Notes under the pieces: generated by a model
Told to the model about the DNA's origin: nothing
Seen by the model: only the letters and a program-made list of their open reading frames with translations
Database searches by the model: none
Position numbers and translations under genes: made by a program
Assembly: GCA_013397115.1 (NCBI GenBank)
Contig: VWZW01007201.1
Span: 1,060,295-1,124,294 of the forward strand
Direction of reading: 5' to 3'
DNA from: Edolisoma coerulescens
Lineage: Eukaryota > Chordata > Aves > Passeriformes > Campephagidae
Length of the DNA stretch: 64,000 nt
Part shown: positions 13,101-21,009 of the stretch, in pieces
Numbering within the stretch: the first letter of the stretch is position 1
Layout of the letters: each line of letters opens with the position of its first letter

Positions 13101-16100
13101 CGGATTATCTGGCCTGTGGAAAAAGGAGGACCAAAGAGAAAACAGAAGAAAAAAGCAAAAGTAATGATTTCAATAAGTTTGTATTTAATGGCTAGCACTG
13201 TCCCTGTTAAAAAAAAAAAAGTTATTCAGTCTAGTTTTTTAATGGAGCAAAAGGTTTGATAACCAGCAGTGAAACATTAATAAAAACCCATTGTGTCCCC
13301 TGCAGAATAAAGAAGATGGTGAAAAGGATGAGAAGAAGGACGAGGAGAAACAAAAATCCAAGCGTGGGCGGCCCCCTCTGAAATCCACCCTTCCATCCAA
13401 CACGTCCTGCAGCCTCCCCAAAACGCCCAACAGCGAAGGTAAATCCGGCTCCAGAGGTGCAGGGAGCAGCGTGTGCTCCCCACCATTCCCAGCTGGAGCC
13501 CAGGGTCCCCGTGGTGCCCCGGTGGTGGTGTGGCCTGGAGCTGCATGTGAGCTCCGAGCCCCCGCTCCGCCCCTCGGGGCCGGCACCGCCACGGCACAAA
13601 CGCTCGTTCCGCTCGATGAAAATTAATTCTTTCGATTTTAATTTTAGCAACACCTCGCAGGCAGACGAGACGTAGCTCAGGAATGTTTGATTCTGATAGA
13701 GGATCAAACGGTGAGTGATCTCAGCCCTGTGTATGCTTTGGAGGTTTTTTCAGTACCTTTTTGAAAAGAGGTTTGGTTTTTAATTTTTTTTTTTTTTAAC
13801 CTTCATTTTTTGTTGGGTTTTTTTTTTTTCTTTCTCCTTCTAAATTTTATTGAGGAAGTACATGAGCTGACACTGCTGAGGAGCACAGTTTGCTCACAGA
13901 AGAGTGATGACTGTACTAGTGATTCCATGTTCTCCAGCCAGAGCCTTTCAGTCCTGAACAGACCAAATCCAGTGCTATAATGATAGTCTTTATTGTGCTA
14001 ATTAAGTCCTCAACCTCAATACTCCATCATCCAGCAGAGCTGTTAATTATACACAAATGGCAGCAACATCTTTGGTATTTCTAAGCCTCTCTGAACAAGA
14101 ACTGAAGTGAAATCACTGTCTCCTTTTAGTACAGATCCCTGAATAATCTGGTAATGTACTAATGCTTGCTCTCCGTGTGGTGCATCATTTGTAGAATAGT
14201 TTAGCAATGAAATGTCCATATTGGGGTGTAGAGGGGTTTTATTTTTGGGTTTGGGTTGGGTTTTTTTCTCTGCATGGAGGGGAGAAGTGTTGTTTTTTGG
14301 TTTTGTAGTGTCACATGGGAGAGGCAATATCCATGGGATCAGGAGAATGTGCAAAACTATTTTTGCTGCTATAAAATGTAATTCATTTGCATTGGCTTAT
14401 TTGGGAAATAGTAGTAGGAGAATCATAGACTCCAACTAAATCACCTGAGTTAAGAGCATCATCCAGATGCTCCTTCAACTCTGACAGCACCACTACTCTG
14501 CAGTTTCATAGAAATTTTAGCTAAAAATAGAACTGTAGCAAGTGTGTTGAATAATGCAGGATTTTTTAAGTTTAAAATTATTATTGTAAACTGCTGTTGA
14601 CACCACAGATTACTGAAAATAGCAGGGTTTTGTGAGGTTCAAATAAGAAATCGTGTTGCAATTAATTATTTAGGGTGCTGTTTGCTTCTTTTAAAAATTT
14701 TTTTTAGACTCTGGCACATCTGACAGTGAAGCAGATGAGTCATCTGAAAAGAATTTGAATGAAGAATTTTCTCCAGATACTTCAGAACTGGAAAAAAGCG
14801 AAAAACTCCGTGATGAGAAGCTGGATGAGGAAAACCCAAAGATTTCTCACGCATTGAAAGAAAACGACAGGACTCAAGTACAGCCACTAGAAACACTGAA
14901 ACTGGAAGTTGAGGAAAGTGAACAAATTGTTCAAATTTTTGGAAATAAAACGGATCAAATGGAAGAAATCAAAAGAGAGATTGAAAAATCACCTAAGGGA
15001 AAAGGGAGAAGGAGCAAGACAAAAGATCCATCATTAGAGAATGCAAAGATTGCACCAGGAAGCCAGGAAGAGGTGGCAAATGAGTCTCTGAGAGAACCTG
15101 AACGATTAGATGTGTCTTCCTTGGACTGTAAAGACATTTCCAGCACTACTGAAAGTGAAACAGAGCCTTCCACAAAGGACAAGAAGCTTTTGAAAAGGAA
15201 AACTTTGGAACAGGCATCACCTGAGAAGAGAAACCGACGAGAGAGTGAGATGGAAGTGCCAAATATTGTATCTGAAGAGAGGACCAATGAATGTAGTGGA
15301 GCAGAGGAATGTAGGGGGCTGAATGCCGAGGAGTCCATCAGAACTGAAAACGAGGAGATGCCGTCCCTGGTGGCGGAATCGGTTCCTCACGGCCCAGAGC
15401 TGAGGAATGACAACTTCCAACGTCCGGCCGAAGCGAACGAGAGCGTTCCCTTGAAAGATGAGGATGACACGATGCCTCAGATTGGTCCTGAAACGTTGCT
15501 GTGCCATGAAGTAGACCTGGATGACTTGGACGAGAAGGAGAAGAGCAGCAGTGAAGACACAATAGCAGAAAAGCCAGACCCCAATGCTTCCAACTCTGCC
15601 CCCTCTGCCTTAGCCCCCACCGTCCCCTCGAGCTTCCCGGTGGCCTCTCCTCTGGCCCTCAGCCAGGACGAGTCTCGCAGCATCAAGAGCGAGAGTGACA
15701 TGACCATTGAGGTGGACAGTGTGGCAGAAGAGTCTCAGGAAGGTCTCTGTGAGAGCGAGTCTGCCAACGGATTCGAAGCCAGTACCACATCGAGCAATTG
15801 CAGCATCGCCGGGCAAGAGAGGGAGATGGGAGAGAAAGGTGAGCATTTCCTGGAGGAGCCATTCCCTGCTGGAATCACTGCTGAAGGTGTCCTGACACTG
15901 GTGTTGCTTGGCTAAAAATGGCTGGTTGGAAGGGACCTCAAAGCTCATCTTGGTCCAACCCTGCTGCCAGGGACAGGGACACCTTCCACTATCCCAGGTT
16001 GCTCCAAGCCCTGTCCAGCCTGGCCTAGGACACTTCCAGGGACGGGGCCGTTTCTCTGGGCAACCTGTGCCAGGGCCTCAGAATAAAGAATTCCTTCCCA

Positions 16101-19100
16101 GTATCCCATCTAACCCTGCCCTCTGGCAGTGGGAAGCCATTGTCCCTTGTCCTGTCACTCCATCCCTTGTCCCAAGTCCCTCTCCAGCTCTCTTGGAGCC
16201 CCTTTAGACCCTGGAAGGGGCTCTGAGGTCTCTCCAGAGCCTCCTCTTCTCCAGGCTAAACAGCTTGTCTGGTTTTAGATTTCTTTGTTGCTTATAAAAA
16301 GATCTTTTTCGTAGCAGAAGTATTTGAGGTTTTGTTTTTATTTGATGGTCTTTTTGCCTTCTTTTGCAGGTCAAAAAAGACCCAGTGACAGCAATAGTGG
16401 AACACTGGCAAAAAAGCAAAAGCGAACTCCAAAGCGAACCAGTGCTGCAGCCAAAAATGAGAAGAATGGAACAGGTATATTCCTGCAGGGGGAGGAGGGG
16501 GAAAGTTATCCTGTCCTGTAAACGTGTAGAAGAGCTCACTGTTCTCATTGTTACAAACAATTTCCAGTGGATGGGGCTTCCCTCTCAGGGTTTTTCATTT
16601 TTATTCATCATGGTTATTGGTGATAAACTGGAGAGAAGCTCTGAGCTCTGCAGTAGCAGTGTAACAGGGAAATCTCTTGGCTGTTTATATTACTTACTCA
16701 GGAAAACCTTTAAATGATTGTTTATATTAGCAGTTACTACATATTTACCATTATGCTGGTTTTTATATCTTGGATTAGTTATGAATGTGGGAGAGGGCAC
16801 ATTTAAAGTCTTACAGCAGGTGTTTCTCATGGCAAAAAAATTGCCATTATGAAGAATGGAGAAATGTTTGATGCTAAAGAACAGCTTTTCATCCAAAGGA
16901 ATGTTGTCTAGTTTTTCTCTCAAGCATTTGACTATTTTATCACTTGATATAGAAATCTGGATTTTTGTGTTTCTGTAGTTCATTTTTCAGAGAATCACAG
17001 AATGGTTTGGATTGGAAAGGACCTTAAAAATGATCTTGTTCCAACCCCCTGCCAAGGACAGGGACACCTTCCACTATCCCAGGTTGCTCCAAGCCCCATC
17101 CAACCTGGCCTGGAACATTTCCAGGGATGGGGCAGCCACAGCTTCTGTGGGCAACGTGGGCCAGGGCCTCTCCACCTTGATAATAAAGAATTTCTTTCTA
17201 ATATCCCATCTATCCCTGCCCTCCTTCAGCTTAAGGACATTCCCTCTTGTCCTGTTACAAAATTTTTGACAATCATTGCATGAATGAGTCAGTGGTTTTG
17301 GCCCTTGTGGCGACACTGTTATATTTTTAAACATCAAACTAAAACACTAATTATCTGACATACACTGTTCAGATATATTTAACATGCCTGGGGAAAACTT
17401 GGCAGTTATTGTGGGAATCTAAAATATTTGAATATATGAGCAAAAAATTTTCAGTTACGTGTTAAACTTCTGTTGTTTTAGTTATGTTTCAGAACTGTTC
17501 CTTTAGATATGTAAAGCAGTTTGATAAGTAAATATAATCATGTGCTACCTACCAATAGTAATACAGGTTTATGATCTTTAAGGAAAGGGTTTTAGTGCCT
17601 GCTTTATATTAAAAAGCTAAAATAGGTGATGTAGGGTAGTTTATCAGTGCTCTGATATTCTAATTTTGATATGTTTTATTCTTTCTGTAAAGAAATTTGG
17701 CTATCACTTTTTAACTAGGTCTAGTCAGCCCTTGAATTCTCCTGCATGAGCCATGATTATTGCACTTTGGAGTTCAGTGCATGTTGTGTCTGGTCAAGTT
17801 ATTCATGGAATCTGAGATCATTATTCTTTGGATGCATTCTGGGATCTTCTGAGCAAGAAGCATCAGTTTTTTCTTAATCATTGTTTTTTTACTATAACCA
17901 CGGTTTTAAAAATGTCAAGGTGGTGGTTTGAAATCCAAATTAAATTCTTCTTCCTGCAGGACAAAGCAGTGACAGTGAAGACCTCCCTGTCCTGGACAGT
18001 TCCAGTAAATGTACTCCTGTCAAACACATCAATGCATCCAAACCACAGAAGATTTCCCGCTCCCCTGCCAGAGTGATTTCCCCTCACATCAAAGATGGAG
18101 AGAAGGACAAACACAGGGAGAAGCACCACCACCAGAATGCTTCACCCAGAGTGTACAAATGGAGCTTCCAGCTCAGTAAGGATTCCTGCAATGACTTGAT
18201 CACAGGGAATTTGTGAGAACATTTGTTCTGAAAGAAAAGCATGGAAAATTTGGGATTCTAAATTAGGCGTGGCATGGTTATGGAAGTGTGTTATCTTTCA
18301 TGCTGTGTCTTACATCCTCTTAAGAATTGTATTCATGTATTTAAAATCACCTAGATGAAGCTGTTTTTTCTCTTCTTTTCATTTACAGATGAACTGGACA
18401 ATATGAGCAGCACTGAACGGATCTCCTTCCTACAAGAAAAACTACAGGAGATACGAAAATACTACATGTCCTTGAAGTCAGAAGTAGCAACCATAGACAG
18501 GAGAAGGAAACGATTAAAAAAGAAAGACAGAGAAGGTAAGGTTATTGAGATTTGCTTTGTGATTCCCATGAGGAGTTAATTTGTTTGGAAATGCGTAACT
18601 CAAAGCAGTTTGAGTTTAATTGATGATATTTTTGAAGAAAGGGAAGTGTTGCCATCTGTTTGCATACGTATTTAGAAGGAATATTTGTGGCTTTTCAGAA
18701 CTTGAACCTGACAGAAACGTTTGCTGACTTTTATAACTGTGCATTAGAAACTTGGACTTCCTAGTGCAAGTGTTTTCCATTAGTGCAATGACTCATTGAG
18801 TTACCTTTTCAATAATTGGGTAAGGCTAATCCTGTGTCTGTGAATACAGCAGTGAAAGCAAATTGGCAAAACCTCTCTCTCAGTTTTTTGTGCCTGTGCT
18901 GCTGCTTTGATGTCTTTTACACAACCTGATAACCAAGGAAGCCTTCCTTGTGAGCTGTACTTCGATAACCTGACGCTGATCTGTCGTTCTGTGTGTTCAG
19001 TGTCACATACAGGAGCATCCATGTCATCTGCTTCCTCAGACACTGGAATGAGCCCCTCGTCCTCCTCTCCTCCCCAGAACGTGCTGGCTGTCGAATGCAG

Positions 19101-19104
19101 GTGA
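4035..19104 (+). CDS. ARID4A: ARID4A (RBBP1), AT-rich interactive domain protein 4A, C-terminal 14 coding exons
   Basis: Nuclear chromatin adaptor that binds retinoblastoma protein and recruits SIN3-HDAC repressors. Coding exons: 4035-4107, 6406-6500, 6823-6920, 8321-8549, 10202-10452, 11757-11954, 13076-13160, 13306-13438, 13648-13710, 14708-15838, 16370-16474, 17960-18175, 18389-18535 and 19001-19104 (TGA). All have AG/GT borders and compatible phases, giving 975 codons plus stop. Order of parts: ARID DNA-binding domain (exons at 4035-8350), acidic and lysine-rich linker, chromo-barrel/Tudor-knot domain (11757-13110), basic tail with an RGRP AT-hook-like core, a long acidic exon with the LLCHE motif for RB, a basic KKQKR-type region, and a C-terminal coiled coil ending in LAVECR. 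The protein follows remembered human ARID4A (1257 aa) closely. About 300 N-terminal residues (Tudor, RBB1NT) are encoded before the window. The paralogue ARID4B is less likely because the C-terminus and LxCxE match ARID4A. Confidence 0.97.
4108..6405 (+). other. ARID4A intron
   Basis: No repeat copy or second gene recognised; a pyrimidine-rich stretch at 5341-5410 is the only compositional feature. Confidence 0.8.
6406..6500 (+). CDS. ARID4A: ARID4A exon: ARID domain middle
   Basis: Encodes [20 protein letters not shown] and then [11 protein letters not shown], the conserved ARID helices. Acceptor tattcag, donor gtaagt. It completes the glycine split from the exon at 4035. Confidence 0.96.
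6552..6725 (+). mobile_element. CR1 LINE, 3' end
   Basis: Reads AGCTGTGGATACCCCAACCC through GGATGGGGCTTGGAGCAACC to a damaged tail ATTCAATGATTAT. Lies between two ARID-domain exons. Confidence 0.9.
6823..6920 (+). CDS. ARID4A: ARID4A exon: ARID domain DNA-contact region
   Basis: Encodes [17 protein letters not shown] followed by [14 protein letters not shown], the loop and helix that contact DNA in ARID proteins. Acceptor ccaaag, donor gtaagt; leaves two bases for the next exon. Confidence 0.96.
6921..8320 (+). other. ARID4A intron
   Basis: A/T-rich, with T runs near 8205-8222; nothing further recognised. Confidence 0.85.
8321..8549 (+). CDS. ARID4A: ARID4A exon: end of ARID and acidic linker
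   Basis: Starts with [18 protein letters not shown], the last ARID helix, then a charged linker ending [12 protein letters not shown]. Acceptor tctgtag, donor gtaagt; ends in phase 0. Confidence 0.96.
8550..10201 (+). other. ARID4A intron
   Basis: No repeat or exon recognised in 1.65 kb. Confidence 0.8.
10202..10452 (+). CDS. ARID4A: ARID4A exon: lysine/glutamate-rich linker
   Basis: Begins [14 protein letters not shown] and continues as a highly charged, probably disordered K/E/D-rich stretch ending in an EEEERQRER run. Acceptor gttccag, donor gtaaac. It aligns with the corresponding charged linker of human ARID4A. Confidence 0.95.
10453..11756 (+). other. ARID4A intron
   Basis: No repeat or exon recognised; A/T-rich from about 11300. 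Confidence 0.8.
11757..11954 (+). CDS. ARID4A: ARID4A exon: chromo-barrel domain, first part
   Basis: An acidic run ([12 protein letters not shown]) is followed by [20 protein letters not shown] and, after a short loop, [14 protein letters not shown]. This is the Tudor-knot/chromo-barrel fold shared with MRG15 and MOF, including aromatic cage candidates Y, Y and W. Acceptor ctgcag, donor gtgagg. Confidence 0.96.
12848..12975 (-). mobile_element. CR1 LINE, 3' end, antisense to ARID4A
   Basis: The plus strand shows the reverse complement, ATGGAATGGTTTGGGCTGGA to GACCAGGTTGCTCCGAGCC. About 100 bases before the exon at 13076. Confidence 0.9.
13076..13160 (+). CDS. ARID4A: ARID4A exon: chromo-barrel end and basic NLS-like tail
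   Basis: Encodes [13 protein letters not shown], which closes the chromo-barrel, then a [13 protein letters not shown] tail that looks like a nuclear localisation signal. Acceptor tttcag, donor gtaatg. A CR1 fragment lies about 100 bases upstream. Confidence 0.96.
13306..13438 (+). CDS. ARID4A: ARID4A exon: basic region with AT-hook-like core
   Basis: Encodes a K/D/E-rich run and then [14 protein letters not shown]. The RGRP core at 13363-13374 resembles an AT-hook and is kept from human. It ends KTPNSE plus one base before gtaaat. The following 209-base intron is unusually GC-rich and short. Confidence 0.94.
13648..13710 (+). CDS. ARID4A: ARID4A 63-nt phase-symmetric exon
   Basis: Acceptor attttag, donor gtgagt. 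It encodes [20 protein letters not shown] plus N. Length 63 with phase 1 at both ends means skipping it would keep the frame. The TRRSS stretch fits a basophilic kinase site. Splice sites are good, so I treat it as a real and possibly alternative exon. Confidence 0.85.
14418..14495 (-). mobile_element. CR1 LINE, diverged short fragment
   Basis: GAATCATAGACTCCAACT and CATCCAGATGCTCCTTCAAC are recognisable pieces of the CR1 3' region in reverse, with an internal deletion. Confidence 0.6.
14708..15838 (+). CDS. ARID4A: ARID4A large acidic exon with LxCxE RB-binding motif
   Basis: An 1131-nt exon, the largest of the gene. It opens [16 protein letters not shown] and encodes a mostly acidic, low-order region with conserved islands such as [49 protein letters not shown] and [20 protein letters not shown]. 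The RB pocket-binding motif LLCHE is at 15496-15510, within [20 protein letters not shown]. Donor gtgagc. Spacers between islands diverge from human, as expected for disordered sequence. Confidence 0.96.
15913..16262 (-). mobile_element. CR1 LINE, 350 bases, antisense to ARID4A
   Basis: Runs from GGCTGGTTGGAAGGGACCTC to TCCTCTTCTCCAGGCTAAAC. It fills most of the intron between the large exon and the exon at 16370. Confidence 0.92.
16370..16474 (+). CDS. ARID4A: ARID4A exon: basic KKQKR region
   Basis: Encodes [20 protein letters not shown] followed by [15 protein letters not shown], a second likely nuclear localisation region nearly identical to human. Acceptor tttgcag, donor gtatat. Confidence 0.96.
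16991..17262 (-). mobile_element. CR1 LINE, antisense to ARID4A
   Basis: Starts with the complete reversed tail AGAATCACAGAATGGTTTGG and extends past CCTTCAGCTTAAGGACATTC. Well preserved, hence fairly recent. Confidence 0.93.
17960..18175 (+). CDS. ARID4A: ARID4A exon: SIN3/SAP30-associated C-terminal region
   Basis: Starts [20 protein letters not shown] and ends [11 protein letters not shown]. The VYKWSFQL stretch is strongly conserved and opens the C-terminal repression region. The avian copy has a small HHHQ insertion relative to the remembered human protein. Acceptor cctgcag, donor gtaagg. Confidence 0.95.
18389..18535 (+). CDS. ARID4A: ARID4A exon: C-terminal coiled coil
   Basis: Encodes [20 protein letters not shown] and on through [14 protein letters not shown] to [13 protein letters not shown], an amphipathic helix with heptad-like spacing and a basic end. 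Virtually identical to human. Acceptor atttacag, donor gtaagg. Confidence 0.97.
19001..19104 (+). CDS. ARID4A: ARID4A terminal coding exon with stop
   Basis: Encodes [20 protein letters not shown] then [14 protein letters not shown] and TGA at 19102-19104. This serine-rich tail matches the human C-terminus and fixes both gene identity and gene end. Confidence 0.97.
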
Positions 19105-20060
19105 TAAACATTTCTCTGCCTTGCCAGCAACTCGCTGCCATGGACATAAACCCTGAAATTCAGCCACAGAAAGCACTCAACTGGTTTGACATTGCCAAGT
19201 ATATCCTGTACACACTTCCACTGCTGGACTGTACCTGTTCCCCCCTCCTACCCTCTTCTTTTGTTTAATTTACTGTTCAGAGAACTTAAGCTCATTGGTA
19301 ACTGAAGGTTTGTAGGCACAACGTGACATCCTTGTCATTGTGTTTGTTTTTGTTTCTTGTTTGTTTCTTTTTGTTGTTTTTTTTTTTTTTTTCTTAACAC
19401 AGAGAAAGGGCACTTATGAAATTTGAAAAGTTATGTCCAATGAAGCATTCAGGTGTTCTAGGGTGATCTTAAAAAAAAAAAATGCAAGTGCACCAAGCAG
19501 ACATCAGAGTATTATCCAAAAGAACTGAGTAACTGCTGCACTTTCACCGAGCTGTGGGTAACTCTTGGTGAGTAGTTCCTCTTTGTGGAAGCACTTGCTA
19601 TACAGAACTGCCAAAGTATGTGTTCAGCAATGTGCCCAGTTTTAAAGCTGTAAATGGGACAAAATAAATTGTGAAAGGAAGTGTAGTTGACTGAAAACTA
19701 CAGTTGTAATAAGTCTTCCACTTTTTATAGGATTTTTGAGCACACAATTATGCAAATGTTTTAATGTTTATTAATGTTTACAGTGGAATTGTGAATAGGT
19801 TTTCAGTGGACTATCTTATCCCTTGACAAAAATATTTTGTCTTTTTTCTATGTAATTTCAGAGTTTTTATTTTGTTACAAAAAGACGAAAAATGAAATAT
19901 ATAACAACAATGAAGTTATTTAACAAGATTTCTAAAGCTGAAATTTTTGTGTAAAATAAGGTATCTTGCAACTTGTTAAATATATTTATTCAGACATTGG
20001 ATGTTGTATTTTTATGTATTTTTTAAAATATTAATAAAATTGGAAAAAAAAAATTCTAGG
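19105..20060 (+). other. ARID4A: ARID4A 3' untranslated region (minimum extent)
   Basis: A/T-rich sequence after the stop codon. AATAAA occurs at 19663-19668 and 20033-20038; the second, followed at about 10 bases by a run of A, is a good cleavage candidate. More signals at 20321-20326, 20355-20360, 20837-20842 and 21003-21008 mean the UTR could reach about 21.0 kb. The true end cannot be set from sequence alone. Confidence 0.7.
20033..20038 (+). terminator. Poly(A) signal AATAAA, ARID4A
   Basis: Canonical hexamer in TTAATAAAATTGG, about 930 bases after the stop codon, followed by T-rich and mixed sequence. It is my preferred proximal-to-middle poly(A) site, but others downstream are equally canonical. 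Confidence 0.55.
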
Positions 20061-20836
20061 TTAGTTCACTCTTTGGACAAAACATCCTTATCAGTTCTGG
20101 CTCTTCAGGAGGAGTTATCCAGTAGCCAAGCCTGTACTTCCAATGGGTCTGTCTACAAATCCTCCACCACACAGATCTGCCAAGCAGGCATCTGGGTTCA
20201 ACTAAAACTTTATTTGGAAACTTTGGCAGTCCTAGTACTTAACCTTGTTTGGAGGAACAAAATTTATTGGGTTGCCCTTAAGATGCTTTGTCACAAGTTC
20301 TTGTGTTTGCTGTACTGCCGAATAAATTTATATCTCCCAAAGTTGAGATGCACCAATAAAGTAAAGCAACTGTGTGTGCTCTGCCTGTGGATTGTCCCAC
20401 GGGCAGATGCAGTTTGTAAATAACTCTTCCAAACCCATGTATTTAAAGCAGTTTGCATATACATTATGTATAAAAAGTGATTTTTTAATCAATTTTTTTA
20501 TTCATGTTTGTACATTGAAAGGGGGTCTGAACCCCTTTTTCTGTGTTTAATATGCTGTAGAGTAATAACATAGATGCTCTAGACTGTATATCAGGATATT
20601 CTGGTTCCACACGGCAGAAGGTCAGGAGGAAACACTAGTGATGGCGTAGCATTACTAAAATTGATGTTTCTTGAACTTTCATTTTACAACATTTGTCAAC
20701 TTGTGATTCCAATTCCTTCCATTTTCGCAGAAAATTAAAGAAAAAGTACTCTTGTAAATGCACTTTTTCTGTCTTTTCTTAAGCAAAGCAGAACTATTTC
20801 AATGTAAGATAAATATGGAGCTCACTAGACAGTGCT

Positions 20837-20842
20837 AATAAA
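20837..20842 (+). terminator. Possible distal poly(A) signal, ARID4A
   Basis: AATAAA in GCTAATAAAGGCC, followed within 40 bases by T-rich sequence (cttatattctatttttattt), a reasonable downstream element. If used, the 3' UTR would be about 1.75 kb. Confidence 0.4.
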
Positions 20843-21009
20843 GGCCATGTTTTAAACATAGGCTTTATATTCTATTTTTATTTAAGTGATTGTTCTTGTA
20901 AATGTCTGGACTTTACCCTAAATAGGAAAGTTAATCTCCATAAATTACTGTAAAGACTTTTTTCAGAGCTAACTTTTACTTGTTAATCTTACAATAGCTA
21001 CGAATAAAA

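Noticed and set aside
13231..13707. 158-codon minus-strand ORF and related antisense ORFs
   Set aside because: Shadow of ARID4A exons and the GC-rich intron; no known family and no splice or start support.
20001..20423. 140-codon ORF after ARID4A
   Set aside because: Lies in the 3' UTR region, includes poly(A) signals, and has no protein resemblance.
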